The notes: generated by a model from the sequence alone, not told the origin. 64,000 nucleotides of DNA from Psychromonas sp. 14N.309.X.WAT.B.A12 (GCF_030397575.1 NZ_JAPNXS010000012.1:45034-109033); one strand, 5' to 3'; shown: positions 1 through 9,251, numbered from the stretch's first letter. Numbers and translations are program-made.

Positions 1-1883
1 ATCTGTCCCATGGACAAGAATTCAACCAAGGCAGCCAGTTTTAAACCAATACCCGTTTGTGATACCGCACCAACAATAATACCGGCAGCAGCTGTTGCGA
101 TAGCAATACCGATCATATTTCTTGCACCAGTGATCATACCGTCAATCAACTCACTAAAGCCTTGTTTTACCATACCTGATGTTGATTTTTTACGGAAGAA
201 AGCAAATAGGTGACGTTGTGTTAATAGAATGAAAATCATCAGAGAAGTAGCATAGAATGCAGATAACCCTGGTGATTTACGTTCGATCATTAGGCACCAA
301 ATTAATACCACAACAGGCAATAAGAAGTGCAATCCAGACTTCACCGTTGGGCCTGTCTCAGGCAAGCTAAGTACTGGCGAATTAGGATCGTCCATAACTA
401 AATCAGGGTAAGCGGAGCTGATTTTTACCAATACAACATAGGTTATTGCAACTAATGCAGCCACTACCCAGAATAGTAAATCAGGAGCAACAAAAGACTT
501 CAACAAGCTAACTACAAAGAACAAACCAAAGGCACCAATGACTAAGTTACCTAATACAATTGCACCGGTAGAAATAGTGTTAGCTAACTTATCTTCACTG
601 GCCTTTGCTTTGAGCTTTTTAAATACTAGGTACTGAATAGCAATAACCGCTAATACTAAACCTAAACGAGCTTCAGTCGTTGCTAATGCCTCATACAACT
701 CAGATAAGTAAAAAGCACCACCAGCTAATGCAATGATAGGTAACAGTGTCATTGCCCAAGAGATTAATACGTCTTTAGCCGTTTTAACTTCACCTTCACG
801 TGTTAAACCTTTCATATTTAACTTCATCGCTTCTAAATGCACGATATAAACCAATGCAATATAAGAGATGATAGCCGGTAAGAAAGCATGTTTTACTACG
901 TCAAAGTAAGGAATATTCACATATTCCACCATTAAGAACGCCGCCGCTCCCATTACTGGAGGCATGATTTGACCATTAACCGATGAAGCAACTTCTACAG
1001 CGCCAGCCTTTTCAGAAGAGAAACCAACACGTTTCATCATCGGAATTGTAAAGGTACCTGTGGTTACTACGTTAGCAATCGAAGAACCAGAAATAAGCCC
1101 AGTCATACCCGATGCAACTACTGCTGCTTTTGCAGGACCACCACGTAGATGGCCCATTAAAGAGAAAGCAACTTTAATGAAGTAGTTACCTGCGCCCGCA
1201 CGATCTAATAACGCACCAAACAGTACAAATAAGAATACAAGGTCCGTTGATACCCCTAGCGCAATACCAAATACGCCTTCAGAAAATAGCCATTGATGGT
1301 CCATAACACCACCAAATGTTGAACCTTTCCAAGCAATCAACTCAGGTGCATAAGGCCCTAAGAAGGTATAACCTAAGAAAATCATAGCAACCACCATCAA
1401 TGGTGGACCTAAGGCACGTCTAGTGGCTTCTAGTAAAGTCAGCATTCCCACAATAGCCACACCGATATCCACAGGATTAGGCGCACTTGGGCGGTCGCTT
1501 AAGCGAATGCCAAAAATACTATCCACTAACATGGAATCAGCAATAAATGGATACAAAGCACAAAGGCTGGCAATGATCGCTAATCCCCAATCAGCCATTG
1601 GTACTTTGCTGCGTGAAGAAGCTTTAAAAGCTGGATAAGCAAGGAAGGCTAAGAAGATAGCAAACCCTAAATGGATTGATCTTGCTTCCCCACTTGAGAA
1701 TACACCCCAACCAAATAAGAAAGGCAGAGGAGATGCGATCCAAACTTGGAATATAGACCAAGTTAACGCCACACCCGCCATCAATTTAACTATCTTTTGA
1801 TTGGTTGGATTTCTTCCTCCGGTATCGGTGGAAGCGACGAGATCTTGTAATTCCTCATCATTCATTAGTGTTTTTTCAGTCAT
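1..1883 (-). CDS. TRAP transporter fused permease, 4TM/12TM (TAXI type), 3' part cut by window edge
   Basis: This is the membrane component of a tripartite ATP-independent periplasmic transporter in which the small (DctQ-like) and large (DctM-like) subunits are fused. I translated the minus strand from the ATG at 1883 (MTEKTLMNDEELQDL): it stays open for 627 codons and leaves the window without a stop, so the C-terminus is missing. The start has an AGGAAA ribosome site about 7 bases upstream. A short hydrophilic N-terminus is followed by many hydrophobic segments. Conserved large-subunit patches are visible, such as the segment MTGLISGSSIANVVTTG followed by TFTIPMMKRVG and a VNGQIMPPVMGAAAF stretch. 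It lies downstream of the TAXI binding-protein gene in the same direction. Fused permeases of this type normally pair with TAXI binding proteins, which supports the assignment. The substrate cannot be read from sequence; the neighbouring enzymes suggest an amino or keto acid. Confidence 0.93.
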   Translation of the reverse strand, partial: MTEKTLMNDEELQDLVASTDTGGRNPTNQKIVKLMAGVALTWSIFQVWIASPLPFLFGWGVFSSGEARSIHLGFAIFLAFLAYPAFKASSRSKVPMADWGLAIIASLCALYPFIADSMLVDSIFGIRLSDRPSAPNPVDIGVAIVGMLTLLEATRRALGPPLMVVAMIFLGYTFLGPYAPELIAWKGSTFGGVMDHQWLFSEGVFGIALGVSTDLVFLFVLFGALLDRAGAGNYFIKVAFSLMGHLRGGPAKAAVVASGMTGLISGSSIANVVTTGTFTIPMMKRVGFSSEKAGAVEVASSVNGQIMPPVMGAAAFLMVEYVNIPYFDVVKHAFLPAIISYIALVYIVHLEAMKLNMKGLTREGEVKTAKDVLISWAMTLLPIIALAGGAFYLSELYEALATTEARLGLVLAVIAIQYLVFKKLKAKASEDKLANTISTGAIVLGNLVIGAFGLFFVVSLLKSFVAPDLLFWVVAALVAITYVVLVKISSAYPDLVMDDPNSPVLSLPETGPTVKSGLHFLLPVVVLIWCLMIERKSPGLSAFYATSLMIFILLTQRHLFAFFRKKSTSGMVKQGFSELIDGMITGARNMIGIAIATAAAGIIVGAVSQTGIGLKLAALVEFLSMGQ

Positions 1884-2100
1884 CAGAAAATTTCCTATTG
1901 ATACGCATGACAATGCGATCTTGTGTTACTAGAGATCATTCTAAAAATGCGTAATTGATGCTTTAGATTATCTATATTGATATCCACTATAATCGGTAAA
2001 ACTACACCGCTTACAGTTGAGATATACCGAAATTACTTATTGAATTGCAATCACTTTTTTAGTTTATTGATAGTAAGTAGTTTTGGTATATCTGCTTTTT

Positions 2101-2136
2101 TAAAAACAAAAAAGCGGAAGTATAACTACTCCCGCT
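2101..2136 (-). terminator. Intrinsic terminator between TAXI binding protein and permease
   Basis: A 10-bp stem with one mismatch (arms 2113-2122 and 2127-2136, four-base loop) is followed on the minus strand by a U-rich run (2101-2112). It lies 20 bases after the stop of the binding-protein gene and before the permease gene, so it probably lowers permease expression relative to the binding protein. Confidence 0.75.
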
Positions 2137-2156
2137 CTATTTAGCTAAGGGTTAGA

Positions 2157-3122
2157 TTACATCCAACCTTTTTCTTTGTAGTAACGAATCGCGCCTTCAT
2201 GAAGTGGAGCAGATAGATTTTTAGTGATCATATCGCTTTCTTTCAGGTTAGCAAATGCAGGGTGCATCTTCTTGAAACGTTTAAAGTTTTCAAATACAGC
2301 TTTCACCATTTGGTAAACTGTTTCTGAATCTGTTTTAGTTGAGCTAACAAACGTAGCCGCTACACCAAATGTTGCTGTATCAGTGTCAGTACCTTTGTAC
2401 ATGCCTGCTGGAATACTTGTCATTGCGTAGTATGGATTATCAGACGCTAACTTTTGAGCAACGTCATTATCAACAGGTACCAATACTGCATCACAAGAAG
2501 TGGTTGCTTCTTTGATTGAACCATTCGGATGACCAGCAACGAACACGATTGCATCGACTTTACCGTCACATAGTGCAGCCGCTTGCTCTGAAGATTTAAG
2601 TTCAGACGCAACAGCGAAATCACTCATTTCCCAGCCCATTTTGCTCATCAATACTTCCATCGTACCGCGTTGGCCTGAACCTGGGTTACCTACGTTTACT
2701 TTTTTGCCCTTTAGATCGTCAAAGCTTTTAATACCGGCATCTGCACGAGCAACCACTGTGAACGGTTCTGCATATACAGAGAATACAGAGCGTAATTCTT
2801 TAAATGCACCTGCAGGGAATTGCTCTGGCGCAGTACCGTTGTATGCATGGAACTGCCAATCTGATTGAGCAACACCCATATCAAGATCGCCAGATTTTAG
2901 ACCGTTAATGTTAGTTACTGAACCACCTGTTTTGTGAGTACAGTTAATTTCGTGCTCAGCTGTACCACGGTTTACTAGACGACAAATAGCACCACCTACT
3001 TGATAATAAACACCCGTTTGACCACCAGTACCAATTACTACGTGTTTAGTTTCTGCAATTGCAGAACTTGCCATGAATGTTGCGCCTACAGCCGCTGCCA
3101 TTGCTAATTTTTTTAAAAACAT
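2157..3122 (-). CDS. TAXI family TRAP transporter solute-binding protein
   Basis: This is a periplasmic binding protein that captures the substrate for the fused TRAP permease at 1-1883. The reading frame is open further upstream, but I chose the ATG at 3122 (MFLKKLAMAAAVGATFMASS). It gives a clean signal peptide ending near ASSAIAE and has an AGGAAG ribosome site; the 18 extra upstream residues would sit before the signal peptide. The mature protein opens with the TAXI hallmark GTGGQTGVYYQVGGAICRL, and the length of 321 residues is normal for the family. Several TAXI proteins bind glutamate or other carboxylates, but the ligand here is unknown. The neighbouring LysR, BKACE and aminotransferase genes suggest an amino acid or a related acid. 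Confidence 0.93.
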   Translation of the reverse strand: MFLKKLAMAAAVGATFMASSAIAETKHVVIGTGGQTGVYYQVGGAICRLVNRGTAEHEINCTHKTGGSVTNINGLKSGDLDMGVAQSDWQFHAYNGTAPEQFPAGAFKELRSVFSVYAEPFTVVARADAGIKSFDDLKGKKVNVGNPGSGQRGTMEVLMSKMGWEMSDFAVASELKSSEQAAALCDGKVDAIVFVAGHPNGSIKEATTSCDAVLVPVDNDVAQKLASDNPYYAMTSIPAGMYKGTDTDTATFGVAATFVSSTKTDSETVYQMVKAVFENFKRFKKMHPAFANLKESDMITKNLSAPLHEGAIRYYKEKGWM

Positions 3123-3283
3123 ATTTAACTTCCTTTTAGATTTATTTCGGTGGTACTTTCCTATATAGACAAGCAAGAATCAAGCCTATAGAGGAAAATA
3201 TGTGGACTCTCAAGTCCTTACAGAAAGGGCTGTATTAAACTCAAACACATTGCTTATTAAACAACCACTTACATGTTCTTTTT

Positions 3284-3310
3284 TGGTGCGTTAATTTTAT
3301 TTTCGCACCA
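3284..3310. promoter_or_regulatory. Inverted repeat between divergent TAXI and LysR genes, candidate LysR site
   Basis: In the 391-base divergent region 3123-3513 there is a 7-bp inverted repeat, TGGTGCG at 3284-3290 and CGCACCA at 3304-3310, with 13 bases between. A further half site GCACCA lies at 3354-3359. Dyads of this size between a LysR gene and its divergent target are typical LysR-type binding sites. The rest of the region is AT-rich; a short hydrophobic frame at 3273-3467 overlaps the dyad and does not look like a gene. Confidence 0.45.
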
Positions 3311-3513
3311 TTTTAGAGCTAACTGCCTGCCACTTTTATTTTGGTTTTGCGATGCACCAATCATGTTTATGAATACTTACTTTATAATGGTGATGATTTA
3401 TGGCCTTTATCGCTTTAAATTCATACAGGTAATACTGAAACAAACTACAAATTACTTGCTTAAATAATGCTGAAAAGCTTAACTATAACCTCAACTAATT
3501 TAGGAGAAACTCC

Positions 3514-4419
3514 GTGCTTAATGAAACCACTTTACCCTCAATAAAAGCATTACGTACTTTTGTGGCGGTGGCCGATAACATGAGTTTTTCAAAAGCAGCA
3601 CAAGCGCTTTTTGTTAGCCAAGGCGCAGTGAGTAAAAATATCTCCTCCTTAGAAAAACAACTTGGGCAACCGCTATTCAATCGACGTTTAAACGGCATTG
3701 AATTAACCAGTGCAGGTGAACAATATCTACCTAAAATCATTGAAGCACTGGAAATTATTCAATATACGACTGAAAGCTTAGTTTTGATCGATCAAGTGGA
3801 AGAAGTTTTATCATTAAATGTCACTCCTTCTTTTGCTAGCTTATGGTTAATTCCACATATACAACAATTTTATGATCTCAATAAAAATATTCGCGTCAGA
3901 ATAAAAACCGGTGATGGCATTATCAAAAAGACCAATGGAGAAAGTGATATCGCCATTCGTTGTTTATCGGTGTCGGCTCATTATGAAAATGCCACACTAT
4001 TAAGAAGAGAAAAGCTAGTGTTAGTCGCTTCACCTCAATTGTTGGCTAGTAACCCCATTAATACAATACAAGATGTGCAGCACTTTGATGCTATTTTCCA
4101 TATCACTCGACCACGTTTATGGGAGCAATTTAAGAAACAAAATCAGTTAACCTTTAGCAGTAATTATAGTTGTACTGGCTTTGAACATTTTTACATGTCT
4201 TTAGAAGCGGCAAAAGGCGGATTAGGATTAGCACTTTTGCCTGACTTTATGGTGCATAAATCTTTAGTGAGTGGTGAACTCATTAACCCACTTAATATCA
4301 GTATGGATACGGATTATGCTTATTATGCTTTTATACCAAGCTACCGACTCTCCTCTCGAAAGATTTATGAGTTTAAACAATGGATCACCGCCAATTTAGG
4401 TCAAAATATCGATTTATAA
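3514..4419 (+). CDS. LysR family transcriptional regulator (GcvA-like)
   Basis: This 301-residue regulator has an N-terminal winged helix-turn-helix: the segment LRTFVAVADNMSFSKAAQAL near residue 13, then VSQGAVSKNISSLEKQLG. A C-terminal effector-binding domain follows (from about residue 95), with the GcvA/AmpR-like pattern SDIAIR. Translation starts at GTG 3514, supported by an AGGAG site 8 bases upstream; no in-frame ATG lies nearby. It is divergent from the TAXI transporter genes and converges on the BKACE-aminotransferase operon, ending 13 bases before it. By LysR convention it probably controls the divergent transporter, and perhaps the catabolic operon, in response to their substrate. 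The effector is unknown. Confidence 0.93.
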   Translation: MLNETTLPSIKALRTFVAVADNMSFSKAAQALFVSQGAVSKNISSLEKQLGQPLFNRRLNGIELTSAGEQYLPKIIEALEIIQYTTESLVLIDQVEEVLSLNVTPSFASLWLIPHIQQFYDLNKNIRVRIKTGDGIIKKTNGESDIAIRCLSVSAHYENATLLRREKLVLVASPQLLASNPINTIQDVQHFDAIFHITRPRLWEQFKKQNQLTFSSNYSCTGFEHFYMSLEAAKGGLGLALLPDFMVHKSLVSGELINPLNISMDTDYAYYAFIPSYRLSSRKIYEFKQWITANLGQNIDL

Positions 4420-4432
4420 TCCCATTAACTTA

Positions 4433-5269
4433 TTATTGAGAGCGCAAAATTTGACGAAAACTATCAGCGTTATGCAAGTCGATATTTAATAAGCTACTCA
4501 CTACCTTAATATCGATAATTTGTTGTGCATTACTGTCGGCAATCTCACCTTTACTATTGAAATGATTATTTTCAAAACCGACACGAACATCCCCCCCCAT
4601 CAACATGGCACTGACCAAGCATTGTTGCTCTTCAGGACCAAATGCACAGGTTGCCCAGCGCGTTTTTACTGTTAATAATTGCTCGTTCAGAAAAGGTGCA
4701 AGATCAGTAGCTGAAGAACGTAATTGCTTATGATAACGTCCCAACACTAATAAAATATGGTGGTTTTTACTGGGCAGAACCCCTTGTTTGATCAATGAAA
4801 AATAGCGTTGTACATCTTCTACCGAGTACAGAATATATTGAGCAATGATGCCACTCTCTTCTACCCAATGAAAAAACTGCTGCGCAACCGACAAATATGA
4901 GTCATTGGGAATTAACTCTTTCAGAGCAAAGGAGGCAGCTTCGGGTAGCGTCTCTTTGATTAACAACATTTGTTGTTCTGGTTGATATTGCCCAACCGCT
5001 TCAGTGGTTAATTGTACAATAATCGACTCACCAACAGCTTGCTTAACCGCTGTTAAGGTCTTGATATTGTCATTTATCTCTAAAGAATGCAGGCCATTTT
5101 TATCACGCGCATGTAGATGCACCATGGCAGCACCGGCATCGCGACAAGCAATGACATCCTGTACAATTTGCTCGACTGTGATAGGTACTGCAGGATGATC
5201 TTGCCGCGTTTTACGTGCGCCATTGGGCGCAACAATAATCGCAGCTTTATGCACTTGTTCAATGATCAT
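4433..5269 (-). CDS. Beta-keto acid cleavage enzyme, BKACE family (DUF849)
   Basis: BKACE enzymes are zinc-dependent and condense a beta-keto acid with acetyl-CoA to give acetoacetate and a new acyl-CoA; the type member cleaves 3-keto-5-aminohexanoate. Visible signatures are PNGARKT near residue 15, the metal-binding pair H51-x-H53 in VHLHARD, and GGDVRVGFENN, whose Glu233 matches the third metal ligand. The ATG at 5269 overlaps the aminotransferase stop in an ATGA arrangement, giving 278 residues. A TTG three codons upstream is possible but less convincing. Translational coupling to the aminotransferase implies one pathway: transamination makes a keto acid, which is then cleaved. The exact substrate is not determined by the sequence; beta-amino acids or aminated carboxylates are the natural candidates. 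Confidence 0.9.
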   Translation of the reverse strand: MIIEQVHKAAIIVAPNGARKTRQDHPAVPITVEQIVQDVIACRDAGAAMVHLHARDKNGLHSLEINDNIKTLTAVKQAVGESIIVQLTTEAVGQYQPEQQMLLIKETLPEAASFALKELIPNDSYLSVAQQFFHWVEESGIIAQYILYSVEDVQRYFSLIKQGVLPSKNHHILLVLGRYHKQLRSSATDLAPFLNEQLLTVKTRWATCAFGPEEQQCLVSAMLMGGDVRVGFENNHFNSKGEIADSNAQQIIDIKVVSSLLNIDLHNADSFRQILRSQ

Positions 5270-6600
5270 AATGCCCAACCTTGTGCTGCTTCGATCAGCG
5301 CTGCTTTCAATTTGCTCACCAACTCATCAAGCTGTTCATCATTAATGATAAATGGCGGAGCTAATAGAATATGGTGCCCTGCACGGCCATTAATGGTACC
5401 AGCCATTGGGTAACACATTAACCCGTGTTTCATGGCCAACTTCTTCACTACTTTATTCGCTTCAGTGGTTGCAGGTAATGGCATCTTGCTCTGTTTATCG
5501 GCCACCAGCTCAATACCAATAAATAGCCCTCGCCCTCTTATGTCGCCAACATAAGATAAAGACAGCAAAGCTTCTTTTAACTTAGCGCGTAGTTTTTTAC
5601 CTTGCTCCTGTACTTTATCTAACAAGCTTTCCGACACTATGGTCTGTATTGTTGCTAATGCAGCGGCACAAGCAACAGGATGTGCCATAAACGTATGCCC
5701 ATGCTGAAAAAATCCACTACCATTGGCAATGGCGTCGTAAATTTTGCTACTGATCACCACACCACCAATAGGCTGATAGCCTGCTCCTAAACCTTTTGCA
5801 ACGGTCACTAAATCAGGGACAATGTTATCTTGTTCAAAAGCATAAAAGGTACCTGTTCGACCAATACCACACATTACTTCATCAAGTATAAGCAGCACAT
5901 CGTATTTATCACAAATTTCCCGGATACGTTGAAAGTACCCTTCCGTTGCAGGTAATGCACCAGCTGTCGCCCCCACTACTGGTTCAGCAACAAAAGCCAT
6001 TACATTCTCAGCACCAAGATTTAATATTTCAGTTTCTAACTCATTTGCAACACGCAAAGAGTAATCTAACTCAGATTCATTGGCTTGTTGGTCACGGTAT
6101 GCATAACAAGGTGCGATATGTTTTACTTCTGAAAGTAATGGAGTAAATTTCTCTCTGCGCCATTCGTTTCCACCCACGGCTAAAGCACCTAAGGTATTAC
6201 CATGATAGCTTTGACGTCTAGCAATAAACTGCGTTTTACTCGGCTTACCAATTTCCACAAAATACTGACGAGCCATTTTTAACGCTGACTCAACAGCTTC
6301 GGATCCACCACTAACAAAGTAAACATGGTTTAACGGCTCTGGTGCTAAATCGGTTAACAGTTTAGCTAAATCTTCACTTGGTTGATTGGTAAAAAAACCT
6401 GTATGAGCAAAAGGAATAGATTCAACCTGTTCAATCATTGCTTGTTTTACTGCAGCATGGCTATGCCCTAAGTTTGAAACTGCAGCCCCTCCACAACCAT
6501 CTAAATACTGCTTGCCCTGTTGGTCGAATAAGTAAATACCATTACCACCAGTAACGATTGGAAGTTCAGAGTGACAGTGGCGATGCAGAATGTGCGTCAT
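5266..6600 (-). CDS. Class III pyridoxal phosphate aminotransferase (omega-amino acid type)
   Basis: This 444-residue enzyme is a fold type I aminotransferase of the AGAT/omega-transaminase group. PLP signatures are the phosphate-binding SGGSEAVE near residue 97, the aspartate in LILDEVMCGIGRTG (Asp240), and the Schiff-base Lys269 in TVAKGLGAGYQPIGG. It is translated first in the two-gene operon with the BKACE enzyme, and its TGA overlaps that gene's ATG. Enzymes of this family transfer the amino group of beta-alanine-like, GABA-like or other amino substrates to pyruvate or 2-oxoglutarate. With BKACE next to it, the likely product is a beta-keto acid. I see no signal peptide, so it should be cytoplasmic. 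Confidence 0.92.
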   Translation of the reverse strand: MTHILHRHCHSELPIVTGGNGIYLFDQQGKQYLDGCGGAAVSNLGHSHAAVKQAMIEQVESIPFAHTGFFTNQPSEDLAKLLTDLAPEPLNHVYFVSGGSEAVESALKMARQYFVEIGKPSKTQFIARRQSYHGNTLGALAVGGNEWRREKFTPLLSEVKHIAPCYAYRDQQANESELDYSLRVANELETEILNLGAENVMAFVAEPVVGATAGALPATEGYFQRIREICDKYDVLLILDEVMCGIGRTGTFYAFEQDNIVPDLVTVAKGLGAGYQPIGGVVISSKIYDAIANGSGFFQHGHTFMAHPVACAAALATIQTIVSESLLDKVQEQGKKLRAKLKEALLSLSYVGDIRGRGLFIGIELVADKQSKMPLPATTEANKVVKKLAMKHGLMCYPMAGTINGRAGHHILLAPPFIINDEQLDELVSKLKAALIEAAQGWAL

Positions 6601-7117
6601 GTAGCTAACCTTTTATAAAATATCAATTAAGAAAGCCTGATAATTATATTTTTTAGGTTGCTTTACAAAGGAATTAAAATCCACGGGTATGAAAAACAGG
6701 AATAATGCTTAAGCGAGCTGGGCTCAGCTCCACATGTTAGTCGATAATATGTGTTTTACGTTTTAGACATAAAAATATGATAAAACTGCAATAAAACTAC
6801 AACAATCGCTTGTAATCATGCTCCCCAATATTTTTGTCTTCACTGTCATTATTTAAATAAGCCCCTACTGGGTAGAAGAATGAATGCAATAGTTATATTT
6901 TAAAAAAATGTTATTTGTGACCTCTGATTGATTAACAATTAAACAAGCGATCAGGTCAATAAATAGTCATTTAGAGTTAAAAATATACATTTTTTTAAAA
7001 AAATTGATGCATATTTCACAAAGTGAAGGTAATTTAAATAACAGGTTGACTGGATGGTCAACTAAATGGAATGAATATTAACAATATACTTACATTAAAT
7101 TTACTAGGGAAAGAGCA
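6601..7117. other. 517-base intergenic region with several dyads
   Basis: No gene is visible. It contains the upstream region of the aminotransferase operon (minus) and of the phosphoesterase (plus). GAGCTG-N4-CAGCTC lies at 6715-6730 and CACAT...ATGTG follows it. A perfect 6-bp inverted repeat, GTTGAC-N6-GTCAAC, lies at 7045-7062, about 55 bases before the phosphoesterase start. The last is a reasonable operator candidate, but no regulator can be assigned. Confidence 0.4.
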
Positions 7118-9187
7118 ATGCAACAGCCATATTTTAAGAAACGTTACCTATCACAAATTGTTACCTCTGTTTTAATCGCTGCATCACTCACAGCTTGTAA
7201 TACCGATAGTAGTGATGATGAGCAAACTACTGATACCACAAATTATACGTTACAACTATTACATATGGCCGATATGGATGGCTCAAACGCGACAGCGCTA
7301 GACAACGCTGGTAACTTTGCAAGTAACGTGGATGCATTACGCGACCAATACCCAGATAACACGCTATTTTTAAGCTCAGGCGATAACTATATCCCTGGTG
7401 TACGTTATGTAGCAGGTAGTGATGAGTCAATGACCAATGTTGACGGCATCAACGTACCGGGTAATGGTAGAGCTGATATCGCAATGGTTAATGCAATGGG
7501 CTTACAAGCTTCAGCTGTAGGTAACCATGACCTAGATGGCGGTACTGAAGAATTTGCGTCAATTATTGCCGTAGATGACTCTTACCCTGGGGCACAATTT
7601 CCATACCTAAGCTCAAACATGATTTTTGCTGACGATGAAAATACTGCACCATTAGTCGTTGAAGATGGTTTAATCGCAAGTGAAATTCCTAACAGCTTAG
7701 CGTCATATACGATTATCGAAGTGGATGGTGAACAAATCGGTATTGTTGGTGCTACAACACCAACAAATGAAATTATTACCGATACCGGTGATATTACGGT
7801 TCTTCCTGCGAGTGACGATACAGCTGATCTTGCGGTATTAATACAAGCAAAAGTGGATGAACTAACCGCACTGGGTATTAACAAAGTTATTCTACTAGCA
7901 CACATGCAAAGTATCTCTATCGAAGAAGAGCTAGCAACGCTACTAACTGACGTCGATATCATTGTCGCAGGTGGTTCAAATACACTACTTGCCGATAGTA
8001 CAGACCGTTTATGGGATGGTGATACCGCTGCTGGAGAATACCCTGAGTTATTTGAAGATGCCGACGGTAACGATGTAGCCTTAGTGAATGTTGATGGTGA
8101 CTACAAATACCTAGGTCGCTTAGTGGTTGAGTTTGATGATAATGGCAACATTATCGTAGATTCAATTGATGAAGATGTTAGTGGTTCATACATTAGTGAT
8201 GAAACAATGGTGACGTCATTATCTGGTGAAGCAAATACAGATGTTGATAACATTGTTGATGCAGTGAATGACGTGATTATTGAATCTGAAAGTAATATTG
8301 TAGGTCATACTGACGTATTCATAAATGGTCTTCGTGCCTCGGTTCGCTCTGAAGAAACTAACCTAGGTAATCTAACCGCTGAAGCTAATCTTTGGTATGC
8401 AAACCTCATTGACGGTATCGATACGCAAATTTCTATCAAAAATGGTGGTGGTATTCGTGCCGAGATTGGTTACGCAGCTTACCCTGCAGGTTCAACAAGC
8501 GCTGAAGATCTAGAGTATTACCCGCCAGCTGCTTACCCTAACGCAGGTAAAGAAGAAGGTGATATTTCACAATACGATTTACAAACAGCTTTATCATTCA
8601 ACAATGATTTAACAGTATTAGATCTAACCGCAGCACAGTTAAAAGAGATTGCAGAACATGCTGTATCTGATGTTACTGGTGGTCGTTTTCCACAAATCTC
8701 TGGTATGTCTTTAACCTACGATGAAACACAAACTGCACGTGAATTTAGTACGGTTACTGATGATGATGGTGTAACAACCTTAACGCAAACGGTTGAAGGT
8801 GAGCGTATTCAAGAGCTAGCTGTTGATACTAACGGTGATGGTGAATATAACTACACTGTGGTTTCTGGTGGTGAGTTAGTAGATGAAGATAGTATGACAT
8901 TCTCAGTAATGACACTTACTTACATCGCAGAAGGTGGTGATGGTTACCCATTCCCATGTACAGCAGCAGGCGCAGATTGTAGTGAGTTAAATACAGATCT
9001 TAGTGACATCATGACAACTGAAGATCCAGGTAACTCAAGCTTTGCAGATACAGGTACAGAGCAAGATGCACTAGCTGAATACTTATTATACCTATATCCA
9101 GATGCTGATAATGCATACAACGAAGCTGATAGTATTGCAGATGAAACAGTGACTGATGAACGCATTATTCGTAGTGAATCACTATAA
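7118..9187 (+). CDS. Lipoprotein metallophosphoesterase / 5'-nucleotidase family with altered metal motifs
   Basis: This 689-residue exported protein belongs to the bifunctional 5'-nucleotidase/2',3'-cyclic phosphodiesterase group. The N-terminus is a lipoprotein signal (SLTAC, Cys27) followed by an acidic linker. The calcineurin-like domain shows SSGDNY near residue 88, GNHDLDG near 136 and a conserved AHMQS (His262). The C-terminal nucleotidase domain carries the NGGGIR motif. Two usual metal-binding blocks are changed: the first D-x-H reads D52-M-D54, and the usual GHTH block reads GGSN (285-288). It is very rich in Asp and Glu, as expected for an exported marine protein. It probably releases phosphate from nucleotides or related esters at the cell surface, but the changed metal motifs make substrate and activity uncertain. 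It stands alone and ends in its own terminator. Confidence 0.82.
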   Translation: MQQPYFKKRYLSQIVTSVLIAASLTACNTDSSDDEQTTDTTNYTLQLLHMADMDGSNATALDNAGNFASNVDALRDQYPDNTLFLSSGDNYIPGVRYVAGSDESMTNVDGINVPGNGRADIAMVNAMGLQASAVGNHDLDGGTEEFASIIAVDDSYPGAQFPYLSSNMIFADDENTAPLVVEDGLIASEIPNSLASYTIIEVDGEQIGIVGATTPTNEIITDTGDITVLPASDDTADLAVLIQAKVDELTALGINKVILLAHMQSISIEEELATLLTDVDIIVAGGSNTLLADSTDRLWDGDTAAGEYPELFEDADGNDVALVNVDGDYKYLGRLVVEFDDNGNIIVDSIDEDVSGSYISDETMVTSLSGEANTDVDNIVDAVNDVIIESESNIVGHTDVFINGLRASVRSEETNLGNLTAEANLWYANLIDGIDTQISIKNGGGIRAEIGYAAYPAGSTSAEDLEYYPPAAYPNAGKEEGDISQYDLQTALSFNNDLTVLDLTAAQLKEIAEHAVSDVTGGRFPQISGMSLTYDETQTAREFSTVTDDDGVTTLTQTVEGERIQELAVDTNGDGEYNYTVVSGGELVDEDSMTFSVMTLTYIAEGGDGYPFPCTAAGADCSELNTDLSDIMTTEDPGNSSFADTGTEQDALAEYLLYLYPDADNAYNEADSIADETVTDERIIRSESL

Positions 9188-9216
9188 GTAATAGTTAACT
9201 AATCACACATTAACAA

Positions 9217-9241
9217 ACCGCCTAGAACAGGCGGTTTTTTT
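9217..9241 (+). terminator. Intrinsic terminator after phosphoesterase
   Basis: A perfect 7-bp GC-rich stem (arms 9217-9223 and 9229-9235, loop of five) runs into a T run to 9241. It closes the phosphoesterase transcript, 30 bases after its stop. It may also act weakly on the convergent dsdA transcript. Confidence 0.85.
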
Positions 9242-9251
9242 ATATCTAAAA

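Noticed and set aside
3273..3467. Short hydrophobic ORF in the TAXI-LysR gap
   Set aside because: No ribosome site, odd composition, and it covers the candidate operator.
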